From: JBCBWG01 sp964579305
GTDB taxonomy: Bacteria > Pseudomonadota > Alphaproteobacteria > Rhizobiales > Hyphomicrobiaceae
DNA length: 7,424 nucleotides
Direction of reading: 5' to 3'
NCBI GenBank assembly: GCA_964579305.1
Contig: CAZOGY010000153.1
Coordinates: 1 to 7,424, forward strand
A program made the position numbers and the translations under genes. Each line of letters begins with the position of its first letter. Position 1 is the first letter of the stretch. The notes below the pieces were generated by a model. It saw nothing but the letters and a program-made list of their open reading frames with translations. It was not told the origin of the DNA and ran no database searches. This document shows positions 1 to 5,940 of the stretch, piece after piece.

Positions 1-986
1 GTGGTGGCGGCCGCATCAACGTCCATATGCGTGACGATCCGAATGCGTTTCGGCCCAAACGCGCCGATCCGATAACCTGCTGCGCCAACATGCGCACAAA
101 TGTCGGCTGCATCGGGACCATCGTCCGCCAAATCAAATATGACAATATTGGTCGGCGCCGGCAAAACGTTTGCGACATTATCCATGCCGGACAATGCAAC
201 CGCAATTTGCGACGCATGTGCGTGATCGTCGGCTAACCGCTCAACATGATGGTCCAGAGCGTAATTGCACATGACGGCAGCAATTCCCGACTGGCGCATC
301 GCCCCGCCCCAACGCTGCTTGAAACGCCAGACCTCGCCGATGAAATCGGCAGAGCCCGCCAGCACCGCCCCGATCGGCGCGCCGAGGCCCTTGGTGAAAT
401 CAATCCAGACGCTGTCAAAGCCGCGCGCATGTTCCACAGCCGGCACACCACTGGCCACGACCGCATTGATCAAACGCGCGCCGTCCATGTGGGTGGCAAG
501 GCCGTGTGCTTTAGCCGCGTTGGCCACGGCTTGAAGCTGTTCGACGGGCCAGACAATGCCGCCGGCCAGATTGACGGTCTGCTCGACCGACACAAGGCGC
601 GAGCGCGGCGTGTACCGGCTTGGCTGCCGCACGGCCGCATGAACTTGCTCGGCCGTGAACGTGCCGTGCACACCTTGGATCGGACACATCATCGTGCCCG
701 ACAACGCAGCCGGCCCCCCGCCCTCAGCCGTAATAATGTGGCTGACCGCTTCGCAAATGATCTCTTCGCCAGGCCGACAATGCACGTGGATGGCGATTTC
801 ATTACACATCGTGCCGGTCGGCATGAACACAGCGCGCTCTTTGCCGAGGAGATCGGCAACGCGCTCACACAGTGCAATCGTCGTTGGATCGCGATCGGAC
901 TGCTCATCACCCACGACCGCATCAAGCACCGTCTCGCGCATCGCCCGCGTGGGCAGCGTCTGCGTGTCGGAATAAAAATTATGCAT
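1..986 (-). CDS. Low-specificity threonine aldolase family protein (beta-eliminating lyase), C-terminus cut by window edge
   Basis: PLP-dependent aldolase expected to cleave L-threonine or L-allo-threonine to glycine and acetaldehyde in the cytoplasm. The visible protein starts MHNFYSDTQTLPT and has 328 codons before the window ends. Key residues fall where I remember them in E. coli LtaE: His83 (stacks on PLP), Asp168 and Arg171 in HMDGARLINA (ring nitrogen and phosphate contacts), and the Schiff-base Lys199 in DFTKGLGAPIGAVLAG. The family is usually about 340-350 residues, so only the last 10-20 residues should be missing. The start at 986 gives the family N-terminus (YSDTQT..) and has a GGGGAC-type Shine-Dalgarno 9 nt upstream. 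A terminator at 1063-1091 separates it from the gene upstream, so it should have its own promoter in 987-1062; I could not identify one convincingly. The exact substrate (threonine, allo-threonine or phenylserine-like amino acids) cannot be read from sequence. Confidence 0.93.
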   Translation of the reverse strand, partial: MHNFYSDTQTLPTRAMRETVLDAVVGDEQSDRDPTTIALCERVADLLGKERAVFMPTGTMCNEIAIHVHCRPGEEIICEAVSHIITAEGGGPAALSGTMMCPIQGVHGTFTAEQVHAAVRQPSRYTPRSRLVSVEQTVNLAGGIVWPVEQLQAVANAAKAHGLATHMDGARLINAVVASGVPAVEHARGFDSVWIDFTKGLGAPIGAVLAGSADFIGEVWRFKQRWGGAMRQSGIAAVMCNYALDHHVERLADDHAHASQIAVALSGMDNVANVLPAPTNIVIFDLADDGPDAADICAHVGAAGYRIGAFGPKRIRIVTHMDVDAAAT

Positions 987-1062
987 GTCCGCCGTCCCCG
1001 AAAACCGCCTCACGCCGCAGGCACAATTACAGCCCGGCACAGTCCACACCAGACACCCGCAC

Positions 1063-1091
1063 AAAAAAACCGGCCGCCCTCAGGCAGCCGG
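1063..1091 (-). terminator. Rho-independent terminator of the DUF2541-like gene
   Basis: On the minus strand, 39 nt after the stop codon at 1130, there is a hairpin with arms CCGGC/GCCGG (1087-1091 with 1070-1074), one mismatch, then a further 3 bp closing a 4-nt loop (1079-1082). It is followed directly by seven T residues (1069-1063). Its orientation fits the end of the 1130-1972 gene and not any plus-strand gene. Confidence 0.82.
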
Positions 1092-1129
1092 CCGATCACG
1101 CATCAAAGCGCGTTTTGTCGTAACGCGGC

Positions 1130-1972
1130 TCAGCGGCGCCCGCGCCGCGTGAAGCGCTCGTCCTGGAGACCTTCCACACAGACCCGCGCCTTGCCCGAAC
1201 CACGACCCGAAATCAGGCCGCGCACGATGCCTCGGACCGCATCTTTTGTGTCGCGCTTGGAAACGAGCTGCACCTCGCGGATGAAGCGATCGCCACCAGC
1301 AAGGTCGAACGATTGCGACACAACCCCGCGATCAAGCGAGGCCGAAAATCGCAGATCGTCCGGCCGGCCGTTCCCGTAAATCACGCGCACGCGCTCGATA
1401 TCGATCTTGCCGCCAACCGAACGGACGCGGATCGCTTTATAGCGGCCATCGCGCTTACCAACGCTCACAACGTCATAGTCTTTGCGCAAGCCGGTGTCGA
1501 CACAGCCCAACTCTTCCCAGACCGGACGCACGACCACCCGTGGCGCTGGACGGCGAAACTCACGGCCCTCCACGCAAAGCCGTGCCGGGCCGCGACCGCT
1601 TCCACGCTCCTTGCGCAAATTGACCTCGATACGACGGATGAACCGCTGGCGGCCTTCCAGGTCGGCAACGGCCGATCGGCGCCCCTCGCTCAGATTATAC
1701 TGCACGCGCAGGACGTCGCTCTCGCCATTGCCGTAAATCACACGGGCGCCTGCAATTTGAACGTCGTTACGCACAGCGTGAAAGCGCAGGGCGGTGAAAG
1801 CCCCTTCCCGACGGCCGACCTCGATAACCTCGGTATCACCGCGGCGACGCACGTCGACGCAGCCAAGCCGTTCCCACTGGTTTGCCGCACCACGTCGCTG
1901 TGCGGCTGCCGGCGTCGCCAACTGCGCAACAAGCGCGGCACACACCAGACCAAGCGCTAGTTTCTGATACAT
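1130..1972 (-). CDS. Exported protein with two tandem DUF2541-like domains
   Basis: 280 residues. Residues 1-24 form a signal peptide (charged start, hydrophobic core, then TPAAA with likely cleavage before Gln25), so the mature protein should be periplasmic or secreted. The mature part contains two copies of one domain, about 33-136 and 152-268, joined by an Arg/Pro-rich linker (REFRRPAPRVVVRP). Each copy has WExLGCVD at the start, VIYGNG in the middle (79-83 and 198-202), a DLxGxxRFIR stretch, and GSGxxxARxCVEG at the end. Each copy therefore has one early and one late Cys (Cys38/Cys133; Cys157/Cys265), a likely disulfide within each domain. The YGNG..D.L / DL.G..R.I signature is one I associate from memory with DUF2541 (E. 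coli YaaI); molecular function is unknown. Mature protein is very Arg-rich. Start at 1972 is supported by GAGG (1979-1982) 6 nt upstream. Single gene: terminator downstream, divergent gene upstream. Confidence 0.85.
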   Translation of the reverse strand: MYQKLALGLVCAALVAQLATPAAAQRRGAANQWERLGCVDVRRRGDTEVIEVGRREGAFTALRFHAVRNDVQIAGARVIYGNGESDVLRVQYNLSEGRRSAVADLEGRQRFIRRIEVNLRKERGSGRGPARLCVEGREFRRPAPRVVVRPVWEELGCVDTGLRKDYDVVSVGKRDGRYKAIRVRSVGGKIDIERVRVIYGNGRPDDLRFSASLDRGVVSQSFDLAGGDRFIREVQLVSKRDTKDAVRGIVRGLISGRGSGKARVCVEGLQDERFTRRGRR

Positions 1973-2191
1973 TCAAGACCTCACACAGCGGCGCTTTGGC
2001 CGCAAACGGACTAACGTTGATTGACGAGAACCGTCTATCGCACTGCGCACCTGAACGATAGCCATACGACGAGCACTGTTGCTGGCAACGCGGACGTCCA
2101 AGGCGGGCGACCTAGACACGCCGGCACGGCGGATGGCCCGGCATGATAAATGGCTTGGGGCCAAGAACAGCAAACACAGCAGAAAGTGCAG
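1973..2191. promoter_or_regulatory. Divergent intergenic region between the DUF2541-like gene and the SDR gene
   Basis: Both genes must be transcribed outward from here. I see no promoter with both boxes and good spacing on either strand: TTGACG at 2021-2026 has no matching -10 at 16-18 nt. Two dyads are visible: CTATCG (2035-2040) and CGATAG (2056-2061), whose centres are 21 nt apart (about two helical turns), and CTTGG/CCAAG with a 2-nt centre at 2154-2165. Either could be an operator, but both are short enough to arise by chance. Confidence 0.35.
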
Positions 2192-2196
2192 GGAGG
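2192..2196 (+). promoter_or_regulatory. Ribosome binding site that sets the SDR start
   Basis: GGAGG sits 7 nt before the ATG at 2204. An in-frame ATG at 2150 would add 18 polar residues in front of the Rossmann fold and has no such site, so 2204 is chosen. Confidence 0.85.
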
Positions 2197-2203
2197 AAAC
2201 ATC

Positions 2204-2950
2204 ATGGCAAAAGTCTTGATCGTGACGGGGGGCTCACGCGGCATCGGCGCGGCCACCGCGCGTCTTGGCGCGGGCGAAGGCTATGCCGTTGCAGTCAACT
2301 ACAATGCCAGTGCTGCCAAGGCCGAAGAGCTGGTCGCCGAAATTACGGCAACCGGCGCGCGGGCCATCGCAGTCAAAGCAGATGTGTCAACGGATGAAGG
2401 CGCCCGCACCCTTTTTGAGGCGGTCGACCGCGAACTCGGCACTGTGACGGCGCTGTTCAATAACGCAGGCGTCATCCACCAAAACATGCCCATCGAAGAG
2501 ACAGACCTTGCCGAAATCGACCGGATGTGGCGGGTCAATATCTCAAGTCAGTTCATTTGCGCGCGCGAAGCGGTCAAGCGCATGTCTCGCAAACACGGCG
2601 GCCAGGGCGGCGCCATCGTCAACATGTCCTCGGCCGCGGCCAGACTGGGCGGCGGCGGCGGCCTGTTGGCCTATGGCGCTTCAAAAGGTGCGATCGACAC
2701 GTTCACGACCGGTCTTGCACAAGAAGTCGCGCCATTCGGCATCCGAGTGAACGCCGTGCGACCGGGCATCATCGAGACCGAGATCCACGACGGCACCGGC
2801 GATCTCGACCGGGTGGAGCGGCTCGGCAAACTCGTGCCGATGGGCCGCTCTGCACCGCCTGAAGAAGTGGCCGATGCCGTTCTCTACTTGCTGTCCGACA
2901 AAGCAAGTTACGTCACGGGCACCCACGTCGACGTGTCGGGCGGCCGCTAA
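2204..2950 (+). CDS. Classical short-chain dehydrogenase/reductase, YgfF-like
   Basis: 248-residue cytoplasmic NAD(P)-dependent oxidoreductase of the classical SDR type; usual length for the family. Visible in order: cofactor glycine motif TGGSRGIG (8-15), Asp60 in KADVS (adenine contact), NNAG (86-89), catalytic Asn112 in RVNIS, Ser142/Ser143 in VNMSSAAAR, and Tyr157-x3-Lys161 in YGASK, followed by RVNAVRPG and the C-terminal SYVTG..VDVSGGR. The VNYN segment after strand beta-2, without an acidic residue, suggests NADP(H) over NAD(H). From memory the whole chain, especially the REAVKRM, GGAIVN and LLSDKASYVTG segments, is closer to E. coli YgfF than to FabG, so the substrate is probably a sugar, alcohol or small carbonyl rather than acyl-ACP; it cannot be fixed from sequence. 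The stop codon TAA is also the first three bases of an interspersed repeat. Confidence 0.95.
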   Translation: MAKVLIVTGGSRGIGAATARLGAGEGYAVAVNYNASAAKAEELVAEITATGARAIAVKADVSTDEGARTLFEAVDRELGTVTALFNNAGVIHQNMPIEETDLAEIDRMWRVNISSQFICAREAVKRMSRKHGGQGGAIVNMSSAAARLGGGGGLLAYGASKGAIDTFTTGLAQEVAPFGIRVNAVRPGIIETEIHDGTGDLDRVERLGKLVPMGRSAPPEEVADAVLYLLSDKASYVTGTHVDVSGGR

Positions 2951-3050
2951 AGCGTGTCGCATGAAATGCGCCTCGCTTGAGCTCTGTTGCGCTCACGGGG
3001 CCGTTGGCCCTCCGCGGGGGCGTGAATCCGATTGGATGCGACATGCATTA
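2948..3050. repeat. Interspersed repeat with inverted termini, copy 1
   Basis: A 103-nt element fills most of the gap between the SDR gene and ytoQ. Its ends are inverted copies: TAAAGCGTGTCGCAT at 2948-2962 and, read on the other strand, TAATGCATGTCGCAT at 3050-3036 (13 of 15 match; one mismatch becomes G-U in RNA). Inside are further dyads: TCACG/CGTGA (2993-2997 with 3021-3025) and GGGCC/GGCCC (2998-3002 with 3006-3010). The segment 3050-3017 read on the minus strand matches 7314-7347 at 31 of 34 positions, which shows that this is a repeat family and not a one-off structure. No coding capacity and no transposase; it resembles a small palindromic (MITE- or REP-like) element. Confidence 0.8.
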
Positions 3051-3118
3051 AAGTCTCTGAGCGGGTCCGCACCCTTTGGACAACCCTTCATCGCGATCAA
3101 CATCGAGGTTTTTGACAC

Positions 3119-3586
3119 ATGGCCCAATCGCAAAACTGGACCGTCTATCTGTCCGGCGAAATTCACACGCCGTGGCGCGAAGACATCGCGCAAAAAGCGC
3201 AGGCTGCGGACCTGCCGGTCACGTTCCTCGCGCCGGTGACGAACCACGCCTATTCCGACGATTGCGGCGTCGTGATTCTCGGACGCGAAGACCAGAAGTT
3301 CTGGCACGACCACAAAGGCGCAAAGGTCAACGCGATCCGCACGCGCACGCTGATCGAGCGAGCCGACATCGTGATTGTCCGCTTCGGTGACAAATACAAG
3401 CAATGGAATGCCGCGTTCGACGCGGGCTACGCGGCAGCGCTTGGCAAGTCGCTGATCATCCAGCACCAAGCCGACCACCAGCACGCGCTGAAGGAAGTCG
3501 ACGCAGCCGCTTTGGCCGTGGTCGAGACCGTCGACCAAATCGTCGATATCCTGCGCTACGTCATCCGCGGCGAACTCGACATGTGA
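3119..3586 (+). CDS. ytoQ: YtoQ family protein
   Basis: 155 residues, close to the roughly 150 of Bacillus subtilis YtoQ. Diagnostic segments: VYLSGEIHTPWRE (9-21), VTFLAPVTNHAYSDD (34-48), RTRTLIERADIVIVRFG (74-90) and the strongly conserved GDKYKQWNAAFDAGYAAALGK (starting at 90). As I recall, Pfam groups YtoQ with nucleoside 2-deoxyribosyltransferase-like folds (Nuc_deoxyri_tr3); the GEIH-x2-WRE motif and the late acidic Asp101 would line a nucleoside-type pocket in that fold. A nucleotide-processing role is therefore fold-based inference, and no reaction has been shown as far as I know. Soluble, no signal peptide. GAGG at 3105-3108 lies 10 nt before the ATG, slightly far but acceptable. 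It has its own spacer with the repeat in front of it, and is convergent with the next gene. Confidence 0.95.
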   Translation: MAQSQNWTVYLSGEIHTPWREDIAQKAQAADLPVTFLAPVTNHAYSDDCGVVILGREDQKFWHDHKGAKVNAIRTRTLIERADIVIVRFGDKYKQWNAAFDAGYAAALGKSLIIQHQADHQHALKEVDAAALAVVETVDQIVDILRYVIRGELDM

Positions 3587-3591
3587 TCGTC

Positions 3592-3658
3592 ACCGGCAAA
3601 GACCGAGGCCGGTTCAAATGCGACCGGCCCCGTGCGCGGCATCGCGCCGGAGCCGGTC
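3592..3658. terminator. Possible bidirectional terminator hairpins between convergent genes
   Basis: The 97 nt between ytoQ and the Cys-rich gene hold two inverted repeats built from the same word. ACCGGC (3592-3597) pairs with GCCGGT (3608-3613), and GACCGGC (3622-3628) pairs with GCCGGTC (3652-3658) with an inner GCGCG/CGCGC stem (3634-3638 with 3643-3647, loop gcat). Neither side has a T run, so classical Rho-independent termination is not clear; placement between convergent ends is the main argument. Confidence 0.4.
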
Positions 3659-3683
3659 TGGTCGTTGGGCGAGACGGCCAAAC

Positions 3684-3950
3684 CTACTTGCGCACGACAT
3701 TGGAGAACTGGCGCGCGATGCCATCCCAACTGCCCGTCCGCAGGCACGCCTTGCGCGTCTCGTTGCAATAGCTGTCGCAGAACGGCTCGGAGGCCTGCTT
3801 CGGGCACTCTTTCAGGCACTGCTGTGCAATGAAGCTACAGGTAAGCGGCTGCTGCTTAGTTTGCGCGTGAACCGGGCCGGGCTGAGAAAGCGCGACGAGG
3901 CCCCCGGCCAGGAACGTTGCAACGGCTGTGAAAAGTGAGCGTCGTGTCAC
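3684..3950 (-). CDS. Small exported six-cysteine protein
   Basis: 88 residues, starting at a GTG. Residues 1-29 look like a signal peptide (TRRSLF, hydrophobic 8-21, then PVHA with likely cleavage before Gln30); the Arg pair followed by SLF is only a weak match to a Tat motif. The mature 59 residues carry six cysteines at 38, 45, 49, 58, 62 and 69, a spacing of 6-3-8-3-6 that reads the same in both directions and fits a helical hairpin held by three disulfides. This is a structural inference; I do not recognise a named family, though similar small Cys-rich periplasmic proteins are common in rhizobia. It begins 6 nt after the stop of the LysE-family gene, and a GGGGGA stretch at the end of that gene lies about 9 nt upstream of the GTG, so translation is probably coupled. 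Function unknown. Confidence 0.8.
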   Translation of the reverse strand: MTRRSLFTAVATFLAGGLVALSQPGPVHAQTKQQPLTCSFIAQQCLKECPKQASEPFCDSYCNETRKACLRTGSWDGIARQFSNVVRK

Positions 3951-3956
3951 GGCAGG

Positions 3957-4580
3957 TCATCCCCCGAATTGAGCCTTCAGCGCGCCCATATCGGGCAATT
4001 GTGACGTCACCGCCAGCGCGACGACTGCCACCATCGCAATCGCCATTGCGATGTTGATCGCGCGCGTCACCCCAGGGCCAAGTTCAAGCGATTTCAGTAC
4101 GGCGCCGGCATAAAGCCAGATGAGATGAACGGGGATCGCGATCGCCGTGAGGATCAAAATCTTGAGCGTGTTTTCGGCAATGATGTTGTCGGGCAGGAAC
4201 GGAAATCCTGAAAACAGCACCGTGCCCACCGCATAGGCTTTCGGATTGATGATCGACAGAATGTAGCCATCACGAAAGCGTGGCGCCTTGCCTTCGATGA
4301 ATGCGATCCGGCTTCCGGCAACGGCGATCTTCAAGGCGAGATAAAGCAGATAGCCTGCTGAGGCGACGACCAGGACTTCGCGAACATAGGGGATCGCGAA
4401 AACCATCGCAGCAAGCCCGCTTGCCACCAGGATCATCACTGACGAAGCACCGATCACGATGCCGGCCGCATACCAAAGCCCAGGGCGAAAACCATGGTTG
4501 GCGGCGACACCAGCCGTGGTCAGCACCCCAGGTCCAGGCGTGATGATCAGGAAAAAGAAAGCAGCGGCGAATTCGAGCAT
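3957..4580 (-). CDS. LysE-family (RhtB-like) amino acid or metabolite exporter
   Basis: 207-residue inner-membrane protein, the normal length for LysE/RhtB exporters, which use the proton motive force to expel amino acids or related small molecules. Family marks: the N-terminal ITPGPGVLTTAG (12-23) after the first hydrophobic stretch, GFRPGLWYAAGI (30-41), and INPKAYAVGTVLF (111-123) in the middle. About six membrane segments are visible: 4-22, 38-62, 66-88, 107-128, 138-160 and 173-193. The substrate cannot be inferred. Start at 4580 gives the family N-terminus; the Shine-Dalgarno is weak (GAGA in GTGAGATCCC). It is the first gene after a 139-nt structured spacer following the VOC gene, and is followed after 6 nt by the Cys-rich exported protein. 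Confidence 0.93.
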   Translation of the reverse strand: MLEFAAAFFFLIITPGPGVLTTAGVAANHGFRPGLWYAAGIVIGASSVMILVASGLAAMVFAIPYVREVLVVASAGYLLYLALKIAVAGSRIAFIEGKAPRFRDGYILSIINPKAYAVGTVLFSGFPFLPDNIIAENTLKILILTAIAIPVHLIWLYAGAVLKSLELGPGVTRAINIAMAIAMVAVVALAVTSQLPDMGALKAQFGG

Positions 4581-4628
4581 GGGATCTCACGGTTGCGGGG
4601 CGGGCGCGCGATCATGCACGGACCGCGT

Positions 4629-4719
4629 CCGGGCGGCCCGGTTGGGATAACGGCATCAAGCGGCGGGTTTGAAGCACGACAGCCATGTAGCGCGACAACC
4701 GGGCCAGCGGCCAGCCGCT
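4629..4719 (-). promoter_or_regulatory. Structured spacer between the VOC and LysE-family genes
   Basis: Directly after the VOC stop codon is AGCGGC-2 nt-GCCGCT (4706-4719). Next to it lies one arm of a perfect 10-bp inverted repeat, CAACCGGGCC (4696-4705), whose partner GGCCCGGTTG is at 4635-4644, 51 nt away. The far arm overlaps a separate local hairpin, CCGGG-3 nt-CCCGG (4629-4641), so the long-range and local pairings exclude each other. There is no T run. It may be a terminator or attenuator between the two gene pairs, or an mRNA processing site; only the pairing itself is seen. Confidence 0.4.
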
Positions 4720-5115
4720 TCAACGCGACGGCGGCTGTGTCCGCTCTGGAAACCACACAGCTTCAAGCCGGTTACCGTCCGGATCAAACAAGAAAGCAGC
4801 AAATGCGTTGGTCATGGTGTAGGCGCGCTGTCCCGGCTTTCCATCACAGGTGCCACCGAACGCCAGCGCCATCGCATGAAAGTTACGGACCGCGTCTTCG
4901 CTGTTGGCCACGAAGGCAAGATGCAGGCCGCACGACAGGTGTGCCCGCCGCATCGATGGCCGCGAGAGAATCCAGAATTGCGGATAGCGTCGGCCGAAGC
5001 CCGCCTTTTCCGGCAAATCGATCAAGCACCGATAATCAAGAGTTGAGAGCACCGCGCGATAGAAGGCCAGCGACCGCGCCATATCACTGACGCCGACGGA
5101 GACGTGATCGATCAT
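4720..5115 (-). CDS. VOC family protein (glyoxalase/bleomycin-resistance/dioxygenase fold)
   Basis: 131 residues, the usual size of a single-unit VOC protein formed by two beta-alpha-beta-beta-beta modules. The first module begins MIDHVSVGVSDMARSLAFY with His4, and the second has GLHLAFVANSEDAVRNFH with His65 and ends FLFDPDGNRLEAVWF with Glu118; His4, His65 and Glu118 are at the usual metal-ligand positions. In the subfamily I have in mind the segment before AAF is often a His-rich HYHPNYYAAF, whereas here it is RAYTMTNAFAAF, so the active site is somewhat different. The reaction is not predictable: VOC proteins include isomerases, lyases, epimerases, dioxygenases and binding proteins. It starts 9 nt after the crotonase stop; an AAGGG Shine-Dalgarno overlaps that stop (TAAGGG), implying one mRNA and coupled translation, and thus perhaps related substrates. 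Confidence 0.9.
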   Translation of the reverse strand: MIDHVSVGVSDMARSLAFYRAVLSTLDYRCLIDLPEKAGFGRRYPQFWILSRPSMRRAHLSCGLHLAFVANSEDAVRNFHAMALAFGGTCDGKPGQRAYTMTNAFAAFLFDPDGNRLEAVWFPERTQPPSR

Positions 5116-5124
5116 GCAAGACCC

Positions 5125-5940
5125 TTAGGTGTGAAATGGATCGTTGCCCGGAAAATGCGCGCGCCGCTTTGCCTTGAGCGCTTCAAGGCCCTCACGCGCT
5201 TCCGGACCAGAAAATCCCATGAACTCCATTGCCAAAGACGCATCGAAGGCGGGTCCCATCACCCGCATCCAGTTATTGAGCGAAAGTTTTGTCCACTTCA
5301 AAGCCGCCGGCGGTCCCTCAGCAAGCCGCTTGGCCACCGCTCGCGCCTCGTCAACAACCGCCCCATCGTCGACCACTTTGGAAACCAGCCCGATCCGTTC
5401 CGCTTCCGCGCCCGACAATGGTTCGCACGTCAGCAGATAGTATTTGGCTTTTGCCATGCCACACAGCAGCGGCCAGACAATTGCGGCATGGTCGCCGGCG
5501 GCAACCCCCAACCGGGTATGGCCATCGATGATGCGTGCGCTCCGCCCGGCAATCGAGATATCGGCCAACATGGCTGCGGCCAGACCCGCACCAACACACG
5601 GGCCTTCAATGGCGCTTATGATCGGTTTTGAGCAATTGAGGATGTTGTAGACCAAATCACTGGCTTCTTTCCAAACGCGCGTGCGCACGTTCCAGTCGTC
5701 CGCCATGGCCTCGATCAGTGCCAGATCACCGCCCGCCGAAAAGACCCCGCCGTCCCCGCGCAACACCACCACCGCGGTCTCTTGGTCGCGATCCACATCG
5801 CGCCAAACCTCGGCAATCTCGCGATGGCCATCTTGATCCAGCGCGTTGAGCTTGCCTGGGGTTGACAGCACGATTTCCAGTACACGCGGATCGTTGCGCT
5901 GGAACTTGAGAGCTGTGTAGCTTGAAGTGAAATCAGTCAT
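5125..5940 (-). CDS. Enoyl-CoA hydratase/isomerase (crotonase) family protein with non-canonical active site
   Basis: 271 residues, normal crotonase length. CoA-thioester fold features are clear: NALDQDG (32-38), the oxyanion-hole loop FSAGGDL (67-73), SKPIISAIEGPCVGAGLA (104-121) giving the second oxyanion NH, and AERIGLVSKVV (179-190) with the usual C-terminal helices. However, by alignment from memory to rat mitochondrial crotonase, Glu144 falls on Ala121 and Glu164 falls on His141 (IDGHTRLG). Asp150 in GVAAGDHAA lies within a residue of the catalytic Asp of dienoyl-CoA isomerase and 4-chlorobenzoyl-CoA dehalogenase. Simple enoyl-CoA hydration is therefore unlikely; isomerisation, hydrolysis or another reaction on an acyl-CoA is more plausible. 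First gene of a pair with the VOC gene. The ATG at 5940 fits the family N-terminus, but CGGCGGCCCCTCACC before it has no Shine-Dalgarno, so translation may start on a short or leaderless transcript. Confidence 0.92.
   Translation of the reverse strand: MTDFTSSYTALKFQRNDPRVLEIVLSTPGKLNALDQDGHREIAEVWRDVDRDQETAVVVLRGDGGVFSAGGDLALIEAMADDWNVRTRVWKEASDLVYNILNCSKPIISAIEGPCVGAGLAAAMLADISIAGRSARIIDGHTRLGVAAGDHAAIVWPLLCGMAKAKYYLLTCEPLSGAEAERIGLVSKVVDDGAVVDEARAVAKRLAEGPPAALKWTKLSLNNWMRVMGPAFDASLAMEFMGFSGPEAREGLEALKAKRRAHFPGNDPFHT

Noticed and set aside
246..1379. Long plus-strand open frame (377 codons) opposite the threonine aldolase and the end of the DUF2541-like gene
   Set aside because: It is antisense to two well-supported genes and crosses their terminator; composition is Arg/Pro/His-rich with no recognisable domain, typical of shadow frames in GC-rich DNA.
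2021..2049. TTGACG as a -35 box for the SDR promoter
   Set aside because: The sequence at the required -10 distance (TGCGCA) is not promoter-like.
2150..2203. Upstream in-frame start for the SDR
   Set aside because: Adds 18 Gln-rich residues before the Rossmann fold; a strong GGAGG precedes the ATG at 2204.
2993..3538. 181-codon minus-strand frame opposite ytoQ
   Set aside because: Antisense to a clearly recognised family protein, and it starts inside the interspersed repeat; no domain visible.
4494..5090. 198-codon plus-strand frame over the LysE-family/VOC junction
   Set aside because: Antisense to the VOC gene and the LysE-family N-terminus; no family features.
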